Assembly (NCBI GenBank): GCA_963210315.1
Contig: OY723242.1
Span: 2,542,001-2,606,000, forward strand
Source of the DNA: Rhynchopus euleeides
Taxonomy: Eukaryota; Euglenozoa; Diplonemea; Diplonemida; Diplonemidae
DNA: 64,000 nt
Reading direction: 5' to 3'
The translations under genes were made by a program, and so were the position numbers. Positions 23,533 through 34,310 of this stretch are shown here, one piece after another. The stretch's first letter is position 1; every line of letters starts with the position of its first letter. Below the pieces are notes generated by a model, which saw only the letters and a list, made by a program, of their open reading frames with translations, had not been told where the DNA came from and did not search any database.

Positions 23533-24138
23533 TAGGGGAGGCGGAGAAAATTTCTAGCACAAAAACCACTTTTTCAGCAAACACCTTCTCCGGCCTGTAC
23601 CAGCCCCCCATATGGTCTTTTTGGGGTCCTAGAGGACCGTCTTCAACTCTCTTCATGACTTAAATGCTCGCCGTTTGCATTTAAATCCGTAAAATCGTAG
23701 TTTCCTCCCAAACTAGCCGGGATACCTTTTCGACAAAGTCGAAAACCCCATATTGAACCCCAGGCAGGCGCCTCGAATGCGCCCCAGGACCCCTGATCCA
23801 CGTTTTGGACACCAATAGGGTGAAGACGGTCACAAACGACCCCATACGGGCTTCTGGGGGCCTCGCAGAGGGGATTTTTCGCCTCTTTTCAATGAAGACG
23901 CCCCCACAGAGACCGTCTTCATGACTGTGTCTGCCAGGGGAGTGACCCTGTTTCCAGAGAACGGGCTGGAAGAGAGCCAGCCGGGACCTGGGTTCTGACC
24001 AAGCTCGGGGAAAGCGGATTTCCGCATGTGCCTGGGTAATTTTCCCCGCCTCCCCCTCCGAACGTCAACCAAGCGTCAACCCACGCTAACCTAGCGTTAC
24101 ACCGGGTCGATGGTCGACGTCGATGACAGGTTTTGCAG

Positions 24139-24199
24139 GAACAGATGCTCACTACCGTGGCCTCCGGCGGCTGGGGGGCTCCGCCCCCCAGACCCCCCT
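24139..24199 (+). repeat. GC-rich dispersed repeat, copy 1
   Basis: GAACAGATGCTCACTACCGT followed by GGCCTCCGGCGGCTGG and the hairpin-forming GGGGGGCTCCGCCCCCC, ending AGACCCCCCT. Copies also lie at 24305, 26238 and (inverted) 59851. Confidence 0.85.
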
Positions 24200-24304
24200 G
24201 TAGTGTGCGTCTCGTACTCCGACCTCATAAGGTCAGGGAATCCAACCACTCCAGTAGTCTCAGGAGGACGCAGCCAATTCACACAGAATCTGTACGACCA
24301 CAAT

Positions 24305-24362
24305 GAACAGATGTTCACTACCGTGGCCTCCGGCGGGCTGGGCTCCGCCCCCCAGACCCCCC
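24305..24362 (+). repeat. GC-rich dispersed repeat, copy 2
   Basis: Same unit as at 24139 with a few bases lost in the G run (GGGCTGGGCTCCGCCCCCC). Confidence 0.85.
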
Positions 24363-25143
24363 ATGTAGCGTGTGCCCGTCCCGTGACCAAGTCCTGGGTG
24401 TGGGTGCCGTCCGCAATAATTTTCAACTGAAAATACAGCAGCAGTCTCTCGAGTCTTCCTTTCAGATGATTTTTGCATTGATCGCTTCCACCTCAACCCG
24501 TCACTCGTCACGCGTTTTGCTTTCTTCTCGCTGGCGCTAGTGATGTCGGCTGGCAGAAAAAACACACACAAAAAAACCCCCCCCCCGCGTGTCGAGTGAC
24601 CTTACCTGTCTGAAGTACAGAAAATGTGTCGGGTTGGGTGGAGCATACACACACACATACACATATGTTCACACAACACAGGGCAAACCGCACAAACGTG
24701 TTCACACATCCGGCATCCTATGCGAAATACCCGCCGCTCCCCGGGAGCTGTTGCGGGAACCATCTGCTCTTCCGACCCACCGAGACTCTTGCCGTATTTT
24801 CTCTACCACACGGGGTGTGTTTTACCAAAAAAACGGCACACACATGCGGTTTTCCGTATGTAATTGTTTTTGCGTTTCCAAAACTGCGTAACCACTGCCC
24901 CCTCCCCTCCAGTGTTGAGCGTCCGCCTAGGGTACGTGACGTGTGAAGTACCGACGCCCCGGCTTGCCGGGGCCTGGGCATTTGTTGTTTACTCCCCGAC
25001 CTCAGGGCCCTGTGAATGCTAGATCTCCCCGGTCCGGCCCTGTTTTTGACCCGCCAGCACTGAGTCACCTGCAGCTCAACCCCGGCCAGTGCGCGGTTTG
25101 TTTGTCCTAGAGAGCAGCAGAGAGAAGCGAGAGTGAAAAGCAC

Positions 25144-25255
25144 CACCCCCTGGCTCAACCTCCCCACCCCTGGTGTCATCTGCCTGGAATGTGCCCCTCC
25201 AGATGCCGAACAGGACAGGAACCGGCAGGGAGGACATCGCATCGGGTTCGAAGCG
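25144..25255. repeat. Segmental duplicate of 43869-43981
   Basis: A ~112-bp block near-identical to the second locus (starts ACCCCCTGGCTCAACC, ends GGGTTCGAAGCGA). Confidence 0.85.
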
Positions 25256-25792
25256 AGAATTGACGCTGGAAAATCCACCATTTTGTGGGCGTCAAGACTG
25301 GTGGTGTGGTGGCTGTCCTGTTTCATCTTGCACTCCTGAGAGCGCAATCTACAGCTCTGAATGCCATTCACAGGGTCCAGTACACTGCCGCTGGTGCGCA
25401 CAAACAAGACCCCGACTCTCTTTATAGCACATTCGTGTGAGTGGAAAGCGACATCCACAGCTGAAATCAAACGTGCTCTATGCACAGCCCAGACAGGGAA
25501 AACACCCAGGGTTTTTTTTGTGTGTCGAGGCGTCAACTCAAAAAAAGGAAAATACTATCCTTTCCGTTTGCTTCACTCACTCGCTACAGGGAAACATGAA
25601 GGGAAAAGAACCTTGTTGTTTTGTTGACCGCTTCCACCAAATCGATTGTAGTTGTGAAGTCGATGTGCGCTTTCGAAGCATCCGTTTGAGTAATCGTTTC
25701 GTTCTCTCAGCTCAACACACGCCTACATCAGCATTCTTGCATTTTGTCACCCGGGCTTTTTTTTGGCAACACACCCAGGCCGTTCGCTCGGG

Positions 25793-25814
25793 GCGAAGTT
25801 GGGCCCAACTTCGC
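25793..25814. repeat. 22-bp perfect palindrome
   Basis: GCGAAGTTGGG followed directly by its exact reverse complement. Further GAAGTTGGG or CCCAACTTCG motifs follow within 80 bases, so a cruciform or foldback is possible. Confidence 0.7.
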
Positions 25815-26126
25815 TAAAAAAATAAATCTTCAGATTTACTTCGTCCCAACTTCGCCCAACAACTTCGCCCAAGGGGACGAAGTTGGGATAAAAAAAATCT
25901 GGGCTCGGCCCCCACCCACCGAAGGGGGGGTGGGTGGTGAAGGAGCCCACGGGATCACGAGGCTCAGGGGATGGGGAATGCACGAGGAAGGAAGTGTCAG
26001 AAGGAGACCACAACGACCTTCCCCAAAGTACGATGTATTGCTCCGCCCAGACCCCCCTGTGGCGTATGTCTGGTGCCCAAGTCCTTTCAAGTTACATGAA
26101 TCTGTCCGTAATGAACATCCGCAATG

Positions 26127-26235
26127 GGGGGCCCTCGCTACCAGTCACTGCTCGTCACAGCTCGTCAGTCAGTGAGGGGAAGTGGGCCGTGGCTCACTTT
26201 TTCTCACTCAGTCACACTTGGTAGCGAAGGCCCCC
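26127..26235. mobile_element. MITE, 109-bp family
   Basis: Ends GGGGGCCCTCGCTACCAG and TGGTAGCGAAGGCCCCC; exactly 109 bp; flanked by ATG on both sides (3-bp target duplication). It is inserted beside a copy of the GC-rich repeat and is nearly identical to the copy at 54501. Confidence 0.9.
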
Positions 26236-26237
26236 AT

Positions 26238-26298
26238 GAACAGATGTTCACTACCGTGGCCTCCGGCGGCTGGGGGGCTCCGCCCCCCAGACCCCCCT
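26238..26298 (+). repeat. GC-rich dispersed repeat, copy 3
   Basis: 61-bp unit matching 24139-24199 almost exactly. Confidence 0.85.
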
Positions 26299-27056
26299 GG
26301 CAGCCGAACTGTGTGGCACAGCGGCCCCTGCCAATCCACGGGCGTTTCGCTCATAAGCAAGGTTATTAATGCCTCCGGAGGTACTAACAGCCTTGCCAGA
26401 AGTGCAGCGATCTGCCCTCTCAAGGAAAGGTAGCCAATGTGTACCTCCCGAGGGGGCGCCTCCCTGTGGTTAAAAAAAATCCCAAAATCCCAAAATCCCA
26501 AATAAAACTTCGTCCACCCCACACGGGATCTGTGGACGATAGCGAACGGCCTGAACACACCACAAAAATACCTGGTGATTCGTGGTCCAGCTGACAGGAA
26601 GGTGGTGATCGAGCTTGTGGATCATTCAAGAAGTTAAAAAAATCTATTTCTCTACGATCTCGCATCTTTGTTCATGTGACCTCATGCAATGAAGGAGAAA
26701 TCGAACACAAAGGAGCAGCAGTGCAAGAAGAGCCGCCTCTCACCTCCACACACGTCGAGGTGTTTGCGTGTCACGACAAACTTACCAGAACATAACTGAA
26801 TGTGCGCTGTGCTGTGACCGATGTGTTTACATTTCTGTCTCCCCCCCCGCCCCCGACGGACAGAGACTCAATAAAAAATCTGTTGGGTATGAGGTGGGCA
26901 ATCCGGCCCTTAGGATATCATGGGAAGCACCTGCCGCGACTCAGCGCCCTTCACCAGGCTACGTCGCTAGTCCGGCTGAGTGCTCTCTCTGTACGTTTGG
27001 CTGCGGATCTCGCAGGATGACGCTCCTCCCCCACCCACTGGGGTCTCTCCATGCCA

Positions 27057-27511
27057 CGACACACAGTGGCCGGTGGTCCTTACCACCGTATGATGTTCCC
27101 TGGTCTTTTGTTTTGCGTATCGGATGTCTTTCGGTAGGTGGGGGAGGTGTGGCGTGTGCTGCAATGGGGTCTCTCCATGCACATCACCGGTGTATGTGTC
27201 TCCGCCACGCACGGACGGAGGGGGGCCAAACAGAAGGTGGGGCCGTGGTGTGCCTGAAGGCAAGTGCGCTGAACGAGAGGTTCCCGGATTCTAAGTACAC
27301 ACCGATCTTGCTCCGACACGACACAGGGCGTCACCCCCATGGATCCACCGCTCTTCTCTCTGTTTGTAGTCTCGGCCTGTGCGGAAACTAGCGTGAATCA
27401 TCCATGAGTACATTCCTGATGTGTCAAAGTGTTTTTGAATACCTGCTTCCTTTGACTTTAGCACACCGCACCACCACCAGACACACAGGCAACACACAGG
27501 GAAGACGAAGG
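27057..27511. repeat. Duplicated 5' flank of DUF4116 gene 2 (also at 31919-32385)
   Basis: The 5' flanks of copies 2 and 3 are nearly identical from CACGACACACAGTGGCC to the start codon. The second locus has a ~9-base insertion (GAGAGACTG) near 32235. The similarity continues into the coding region for about 400 bases. Confidence 0.9.
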
Positions 27512-29617
27512 ATGTCAGGAGAAGGAATGGAGGTGTTCCTGAAGGACAGGCTGTGTGGGGAGCAGCATGCGGTGCACATCGGGGAGGGCGACACCCCGGT
27601 TCATCTCAAGGCAAACGCACTCGACGTGGTGCTCGGGTCCCCTCCCGACGCGCTTCCCGAGGACGTGGAGCTCTCGGTGGATGGGGTGGTGCTCGACGAC
27701 AGCACCCCTCTGTCCGGTGCCGCACCTGTCTCCCACGGGTGCTCCATCGACGTCGCCCTCACGGGTGCTCGCTTCGTGAAGGTGTTGCAGAAGCAGAAGT
27801 GCGACAACCCTTATGGGTCTGACGTTGACATGAAGACCATACCTGCCTGGGCACTGCGTCTGCGTGATGTGGCGCTTGCGGTGGTGCAGTGTGACGGCGA
27901 TGCGTTGCAGCACCTCGATGAGTCATTCCACAGTGACAAACACATCGTCAGTGTGGCAGTGCACATTCGCGGTGTTGCACTTCAACACGCTTCCGAAGAC
28001 CTGCGTGCTGATGAGGATTTGGTGCTGATAGCTGCCGTCGCTTCAGCTGATGCCTTGATGCATGCATCACCTGCACTGCTCAGCAACAAACCCTTCGTCC
28101 TCACTCTTGTGCAACGTGACGGTACTGCACTCAGGCATGTCGATGCAGCACTGCAGGCCGACAGGGAGGTCGTCATGGCGGCTGTGCAATGCGACGGCAA
28201 ATCATTCCGGTACGCCTGTGAGTCCCTCCGCAACGACAGGCAGGTGGAGATGGTCATGGAGGCATGTCCGTGGCGACAAGCACGACGCGCCCCACCTTGT
28301 CCTCCGCGCCCTCTGGATGGGGCGGATGGGGTTCGAGAGAGTGACGACAGGGAGGCGAGGCTGACTGCCGTGCGTCGTTCGGGAAGGCTCTTCAAGGAGG
28401 CATCTTCGAGACTGCGCCACGACACAGAGTTCCAACGCGAGGCCGTTCTGTGGACCGGCAGTGTCTTGCATCATATCCCCAAGGCGGAGGAGCCGTGCTC
28501 AGATATGCCGCTTCGCCAAGACCGAGACCTTATCCTTGCAGCAGTCGAGACCTACCCCCAGGCACTCCTCTACGCCGACCCTTCCCTGCAGGGCGACAGA
28601 GAGGTGGTGCTCGCTGCGATGCGCAGCAGAGCGCCGTCGGGTCACTACGATGCACTGCACTGTGCACCCCCACACCTGAAGAAGGACGAGGAGGTGGTGC
28701 TGGCAGGTGTCCGGCGTGACCCAGAGGTGCTGGGAAAAGCAGACACCTCACTTCGCACCAACAGAGACTTCGTGCTGCAGTGTGTCAAGCTGCAGGGATG
28801 TGCCTTGCAGTACGCCGACCCCTCTGTGTCCAGCGACAAGGAGGTGCAGCTTGCTGCGGTGGCACAGGACCCGTGGGCCTTGGGGTTTTGTGATGAGTGG
28901 ATCCGCAGTAACAGAGATGCGGTCCTCACAGCCATGCGGAAGGATGGTGATGCTTTACAGTTTGCTTCATCCAACCTGCGCAAGGAGCGTGCGATCGTGC
29001 TTGCTTCTGTGAAGTCCTCAGATTGGGCACTGCAACATGCTGACGAGACATTCTTTCAGGACGAGGAGGTGGTGCTCACAGCCACACACACTGACGGGCG
29101 TGCTCTTCACTACGCCGACCCTTCATTCCTCAGTAACAGAGACTTCATGCTTGCAGCCGCACGCAAGTGCGGGTGCGCTCTTCGCCACGCCAGTGCTTCA
29201 CTGTGCCGTGACAAGGAGCTTCAACTGGCGGCCGTGTTGCAGGACGGGAGGGCGCTGCGGTACGCTGACCCTTCACTGCGAAGCGACAGGTCGGTTGTGC
29301 TTCAAGCGGCTCATGCACACGGCGGTGCTCTGCAGTTCGCCGATCCTGTGTTCTGTGGTGACGAGGAAGTGGTCCTCGCAGCCGTGACGAGTTGCGGCAG
29401 TGCGCTGCGCTTCGCCGACCACACACTGTGGAACAAGCGTGAGGTGGTGCTGGCGGCTGTGCGCCAGGAGGGACGTGCCCTTCAGTACGCCCCCACAGCG
29501 CTGTGCTGCGACAAGGAGGTGGTGCTGGCGGCTGTGCGTGCCGACCCAGACGCCTTCATCCACGCTTCTGCCCCGCTGCGCCGCGACAGCGACGTCGTTG
29601 CTGCCGCCTTCCCATGA
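27512..29617 (+). CDS. DUF4116-repeat protein with ubiquitin-like N terminus (copy 2)
   Basis: An intact 701-codon frame whose N-terminal ~140 residues are almost identical to copies 1 and 3: MSGEGMEVFLKD, a ubiquitin-like beta-grasp segment, then repeats. About 16 DUF4116 repeats follow and diverge from copy 1. Around 28262-28345 the reading frame gives an odd Pro/Arg-rich run (EACPWRQARRAPPCPPRP), while another frame reads RGDKHDAPHLVLRAL, which resembles the repeat. This suggests two compensating indels. The retroelement target at 28825-28844 has one mismatch and is empty. The function is unknown; the repeat array is probably a solenoid binding surface. Confidence 0.85.
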   Translation: MSGEGMEVFLKDRLCGEQHAVHIGEGDTPVHLKANALDVVLGSPPDALPEDVELSVDGVVLDDSTPLSGAAPVSHGCSIDVALTGARFVKVLQKQKCDNPYGSDVDMKTIPAWALRLRDVALAVVQCDGDALQHLDESFHSDKHIVSVAVHIRGVALQHASEDLRADEDLVLIAAVASADALMHASPALLSNKPFVLTLVQRDGTALRHVDAALQADREVVMAAVQCDGKSFRYACESLRNDRQVEMVMEACPWRQARRAPPCPPRPLDGADGVRESDDREARLTAVRRSGRLFKEASSRLRHDTEFQREAVLWTGSVLHHIPKAEEPCSDMPLRQDRDLILAAVETYPQALLYADPSLQGDREVVLAAMRSRAPSGHYDALHCAPPHLKKDEEVVLAGVRRDPEVLGKADTSLRTNRDFVLQCVKLQGCALQYADPSVSSDKEVQLAAVAQDPWALGFCDEWIRSNRDAVLTAMRKDGDALQFASSNLRKERAIVLASVKSSDWALQHADETFFQDEEVVLTATHTDGRALHYADPSFLSNRDFMLAAARKCGCALRHASASLCRDKELQLAAVLQDGRALRYADPSLRSDRSVVLQAAHAHGGALQFADPVFCGDEEVVLAAVTSCGSALRFADHTLWNKREVVLAAVRQEGRALQYAPTALCCDKEVVLAAVRADPDAFIHASAPLRRDSDVVAAAFP

Positions 29618-30486
29618 GCTGCATCATCATCGCAAGAACATGAGGCGCTGCTGACTCTGAAGCCGTCAGCCACTCAGCCACCCAGGCACACCCCAACCCC
29701 CCGTGGCAAGCAGGGCAGCAGGTGTGTCCCCTGTCGTGATGCTACTTCCTCTGAGCCTGTGCTCTGAGTTGAACACCAGCAGGCCGTTGACTCCTTCTGC
29801 GTGTCTTCGCAGGAGTGTCACAGCACAGCCCGTGCACATCGATGTGTCCCCGACACACAGTGAAGGGTGACCGCCTCCCTACCCACATTCCTTCCTCGAC
29901 GTCGCTCCCCCCTCTGAGTATCTGCACCTCAGACTACGCTCGAGCCCCCCGTTCCCCTTCGTCGAACGGAACAAATAGCACCCTGCATCAGCCTCAGTCA
30001 GGCCAACGAGTGGCGTTTTGCTCCCTGCCTTTCGTCAACTTCTGCACTCAAATGCAACGGAAAAGCGGTGGCTGAGCTGCCCCTCCCGTCCCCCGCAATA
30101 TGCGCTCTTCTTGATACTGTTGCGTGTCTTGTGTTATCTCTGCTGCACACACATGTGTCTGGTGCTCTGTCTCTGTTTGTTGTCTCGTCCTGTCGTGAGT
30201 CCACACGGGAACCTGGGGTCAACCATTCCATGAGCACATGACTATGACGCACACTTCACGTTTAGAAGTAGTGAGGTTACTTGCTTTCGAGGGTGGGTCA
30301 TGGTAGGCGTGTTGGCTTCAGGCGAGCAGCCCTGGTGTCCTGGGCACCCCCCGAGAACCATCCACCATTCAATGTTCATCAAATGTTGCCCCTTGCCCTC
30401 CCTGCCCTTCGCCCTGCAGGAGGAGTGCCCGTCACCGTCGGCTGTCGTGGGTGAAGCCAGTCACCCACCCCATCCCACACCACACG
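29618..30486. other. Intergenic; no gene recognised
   Basis: Spacer between DUF4116 gene 2 and the ubiquitin-like/jacalin gene. Frames are short and without recognisable motifs. Confidence 0.5.
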
Positions 30487-31897
30487 ATGGAGGTGTTCAC
30501 TTGCCTTGCCGGCACAGATGTGCGCGTGCCTGTGGAGGCAGACCACGATGAGACGGTGCGGAGCCTGTGTGACAAGGCTGTGCGCTGCCTGTGTCCGGAG
30601 GGGCAGGTGTCGGGCGATGTGCTGCTGCGCTTGGCAGGCAGCGACGAGGGGCTGGGGGGCGACGATACGCTCCTGCGGCACACCCAGCTGGAGGCCGGTG
30701 CGACAGTCCAGGTGGTGCTGATTCCGCGGGCGCTGGTCCCGCAAATGCCGCCCACGCGAGAGTCCTTCGGCCCTGACGAGGGTGTCGTCTTTGATGATGG
30801 GGCTGACGCAGTGTCCTGGGGACGTGTCGTCGGCATCGACATTGGGGTGTGCAGGGAAGTAAATAAGATGGGACTGGCCCTCACTTACGCCAACGGGGTA
30901 CGCGTGTCACATGGGACTACAAACATCCTGGGGTCCGGGACACACATGGCCCTTGACGAGGATGAATATGTGACGGGTGTGAGGGGCTGGTGTGTGGCCC
31001 GCTCTTGGCAAAGCATCACCTTCGTCACCAACAAGCGCGAACTGGGGCCGTTCGGATATAACACTTCCGAAGGGGCTCGCGCTGTCTTCTCCACCGACTT
31101 TAGTGCAGGCACCGAGCTGACGTACGTCTACGGTCGTGTCGCCAAGGGGTCAGTTACTCAGATTGGCTTCGGGTACGGACGCCCTGTCGATGTGCCGCGT
31201 GTGCGTCGCACTATTCTGCACACGTACGATCGGAACTCCGTTGCCATGAGTCAGATTGACGATGGGACATATCTTGTGCATCTCCGTGCCCGTATCTGCG
31301 CTGTGTGTGTCTCCGTATCTCGTTTCAGTTCCTGGCAGACTTTTGTTTCGGGTCTCGGTGTTGCCTACACCGACGGGACGTACCTCCGTCACAAGCAGAC
31401 GTCTTCCTACAATGATATATATGCATGAGAATGGCATCTGTTTCGTGACTGTCGCTTTGGGCTTCGACGAGTTCATCACTGGCGTGAACACTGTGGTGAG
31501 CAGTACCTTGAACAGACCTGTTGCACAACTCTCATTCACGACCAACACACGTAGGATTGGTCCTTTTGGCACTGTGCCCGACGGGCCCTGTCAACGATTC
31601 GCCGAGACCTTTGCCGATGAGTTGGTGTTTGTCTTCAGCGAGGCACGGTGGTTCGGCCCTCTGGGATTCGGGTCTGGTCCGCCTGCCACCGGTGTCACCA
31701 GGACAATGACCGAGCAACAGGTGCTGCAGAGCATGCGGCTGGTGGAGGAGGAAGCACAGAGTCGCCATCGGCACTTCCGGGACGTACCGAGGAAAGTCTC
31801 TCTTCTGGACCAGCTGCGTGATACGAGAACAGGCAGACGACGGTCGGCTCGTGTGACAGAGGCGGCAGACTCAGACTGCGGATGCACGGTGTGCTGA
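30487..31897 (+). CDS. Ubiquitin-like plus jacalin-type lectin protein; frame broken in the second lectin domain
   Basis: From MEVFTCLAGTDVRVPVE the first ~82 residues resemble a ubiquitin-like beta-grasp domain ('DVLLRLAGSDEGLGGDDTLL', then 'GATVQVVLIP'). Residues ~97-231 look like a jacalin-related lectin domain: 'SWGRVVGIDI', 'DEDEYVTGVRGW', 'ITFVTNKRELGPFG'. The frame stops at 31428. From about 31430 another frame to 31897 continues a second jacalin-like domain ('GFDEFITGVNTVV', 'LSFTTNTRRIGPFG', 'WFGPLGFGS') and a basic tail ending CGCTVC. The break lies at a TA-repeat (GATATATATGC, ~31413-31423), so a 1-2-base slip is likely; an unseen intron is possible. Jacalin domains bind carbohydrates. 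The N-terminal domain parallels that of the adjacent DUF4116 genes. Confidence 0.65.
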
Positions 31898-31918
31898 CAG
31901 CGTTCCCACCACCAGCCA

Positions 31919-32385
31919 CGACACACAGTGGCCGGTGGTCCTTACCACCGTATGATGTTCCCTGGTCTTTTGTTTTGCGTATCGGATGTCTTTCGGTAGG
32001 TGGGGGAGGTGTGGCGTGTGCTGCAATGGGGTCTCTCCATGCACATCACCGGTGTATGTGTCTCCGCCACGCACGGACGGAGGGGGGCCAAACAGAAGGT
32101 GGGGCCGTGGTGTGCCTGAAGGCAAGTGCGCTGAACGAGAGGTTCCCGGATTCTAAGTACACACAGATCTTGCTCCGACACGACACAGGGCGTCACCCCC
32201 ATGGATCCACCGCTCTTCTCTCTGTTTGTAGTCTGAGAGACTGTCTCGGCCTGTGCGGAACCTAGCGTGAATCATCCATGAGTACATTCCTGATGTGTCA
32301 AAGTGTTTTTGAATACCTGCTTCCTTTGACTTTAGCACACCGCACCACCACCAGACACACAGGCAACACACAGGGAAGACGAAGG
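31919..32385. repeat. Duplicated 5' flank of DUF4116 copy 3
   Basis: Near-identical to 27057-27511; with the first ~400 coding bases it shows that the 5' part of copy 3 derives from copy 2. Confidence 0.9.
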
Positions 32386-33745
32386 ATGTCAGGAGAAGGA
32401 ATGGAGGTGTTCCTGAAGGACAGGCTGTGTGGGGAGCAGCATGCGGTGCACATCGGGGAGGGCGACACCCCGGTTCATCTCAAGGCAAACGCACTCGACG
32501 TGGTGCTCGGGTCCCCTCCCGACGCGCTTCCCGAGGACGTGGAGCTCTCGGTGGATGGGGTGGTGCTCGACGACAGCACCCCTCTGTCCGGTGCCGCACC
32601 TGTCTCCCACGGGTGCTCCATCGACGTCGCCCTCACAGGTGCTCGCTTCGTGAAGGTGTTGGAGAAGCAGAAGTGCGACAACCCTTATGGGTCTGACGTT
32701 GACATGAACACCATACCTGCCTGGGCACTGCGTCTGCGTGATGTGGCGCTTGCGATGGTGCAGTGTGACGGCAATGCGTTGCAGCACCTCGATGAGTCAT
32801 TCCGCAGTGACAAACACATCGTCACTACAGCGGTGCGCGGTCACGATGACGCATTTCAACACGCTTCCGAAGACCTGCGTGCGGATGAGAACGTCGTGCT
32901 GTCGATCGCACTGTTACGCCCGGATAACCTGCGCAAACGTTCCAATGTGCTCATGCATGCCTCACCTGCACTGCTCAGCAACAAACCCTTCGTCCTCACT
33001 CTTGTGCAGCGCTCTGACCATCGGGCACCGACACTCAAGCATGTCGATGCAGCGCTGCAGGCTGACAGGGAGGTCGTCATGGCGGCTGTGCAAAGTGACC
33101 CTGGTGCACTCGAGTACGCCTGTGAGTCCCTCCGCAACGACAGGCAGGTGGTCATGGCGGCATGTGGTGGCCTCAACCACGCAAGTGCTGCACTGCGCAA
33201 CGACAGAGAGGTTGTTCATCGTGCCCTGCTCGAGGGTCTACTTCCGACTTAGAGGCTCTCCAGGACGACAGGGAGGTGATGCTGACTGCCGTGCGTCTGA
33301 GTGGACACAACTTCATCAAGGCATCCTCGAGACTGCGCCACGACACGGAGTTCCAACGTGAGGCCGTCTTGTGGGACGGTGGGGTATTGGAGTTCATCCC
33401 CGAGCCGGAGGAGCCGTGCTCAGATGTGCCGCTTCGTCAAGACCGAGACCTCATCCTTGCCGCAGTCGAGACCTGCCCCCGTGCACTCGAAGACGCCGAC
33501 CCTTCCCTGCAGGGCGACAGGGAGGTAGTGCTCGCTGCGATGCGCAGCAGAGCAAGGTGGGGTCAGGACGCTGCACTGCGCTGTGCACCCTCACACCTGA
33601 AGAAGGACGAGGAGGTGGTGCTGACAGGTGTCCGGCGTAACCGTGATGTGCTCAGGCACGCAGACGACTCGCTTCGCGCCAACAGAGACTTCGTGCTGCA
33701 GTGTGTCAAGCTGCAGGTATGTGCCTTGCAGTACGCCGACCCCTC

Positions 33746-33765
33746 TGTGTCCAGCGACAGGGAGG
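33746..33765 (+). repeat. Retroelement target site, first copy
   Basis: TGTGTCCAGCGACAGGGAGG, part of the DUF4116 reading frame (V-S-S-D-R-E). Identical copies lie at 34291-34310 and 41899-41918. Confidence 0.9.
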
Positions 33766-33843
33766 GGTGAACCTTTTGAACGGGCGCCTCCACGTGGCGA
33801 ACCCCGGTAACGGTGAGGGTAGAGACCGGCGAAGATCCGTTCA
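33764..33843 (+). ncRNA. HDV-like self-cleaving ribozyme (candidate), short element
   Basis: A nested double-pseudoknot layout can be drawn by hand. P1 is GGGGU (33764-33768) with ACCCC (33801-33805). P2 is UGAACGG (33777-33783) with CCGUUCA (33837-33843). P3 is GCC/GGC (33786-33788, 33796-33798), closing loop UCCACGU. P1.1 is GG at 33806-33807 with CC in the loop. P4 is CGGU/ACCG (33811-33814, 33825-33828). The junction GCGAA (33829-33833) supplies the candidate catalytic C. P1 is shorter than the usual 7 bp. Confidence 0.65.
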
Positions 33844-34290
33844 TTTTTCCGCTGCGTGCCCTATTTCAATACAGCGGGGGGCCCTTTCTCGCAGCTTTGA
33901 GCGTTATTGATGTTGTGGTGTTTGTGATTTCCCTTTTACCGTGGTGCACGCAACAGCTGGCGCTCATCGGCTCGCAGGTTACGAGGCAATTGCCAGTCAC
34001 ACTGCTTGAGAGGCCTTCGGGCATTCGTTTGCTAGTAGCTTAGCTACACTTCTTCACTCCGTCTGAGGGGGCGGGTAGGGGGCTGCCATCAGCCCCCTGC
34101 CGTCCTGTGGTGTGTGCCCTTCTAGCTTCCATTTTTAAATCTAACACCGGTGTGTGTCCCGTGTGTCTTTTCCCTTTCCCACCCCCACACACGCATGCCG
34201 GACGGACGCTGGATAGCCTGCTCGACAGGCTAGCTCGGACCTGTGGCCGACGGGCCGGGGTCGGACCTCGTTCGGTTCAAACCCAACTAA
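33764..34290 (+). mobile_element. Short non-autonomous non-LTR element with HDV-like ribozyme
   Basis: About 527 bp between two copies of the 20-bp target. The 5' end (GGGGTGAACC, GCGCCTCCACG) parallels the 5' end of the large element, and the 3' end (AAACCCAACTAA) resembles the large element's TTTAACCCACCAAA. No coding frame is evident. Other internal sequence is unlike the large element. This organisation resembles an autonomous/non-autonomous pair that shares the terminal signals. A B-box-like GGTTCAAACC lies near the 3' end but no tRNA fold was found. Confidence 0.75.
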
Positions 34291-34310
34291 TGTGTCCAGC
34301 GACAGGGAGG
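34291..34310 (+). repeat. Retroelement target site, second copy
   Basis: The same 20 bases as 33746-33765, separating the short and the large element. Confidence 0.9.

Larger units (their letters stand above)
23533..27056. other. Intergenic accessory DNA without a recognised gene
   Basis: This holds GC-rich dispersed repeats (24139, 24305, 26238), a MITE (26127), palindromic GAAGTTGGG motifs near 25793-25890, and 25144-25255, which is duplicated at 43869-43981. A 272-codon minus frame (24718-25536) has no domain and crosses the duplicated block, so it is not called. Confidence 0.5.

Noticed and set aside
24718-25536. 272-codon minus-strand frame
   Set aside because: No recognisable domain; crosses a block duplicated elsewhere where the frame is not kept.
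34200-34290. tRNA-like 3' end of the short element (GGTTCAAACC B box)
   Set aside because: No cloverleaf or convincing A box could be drawn.
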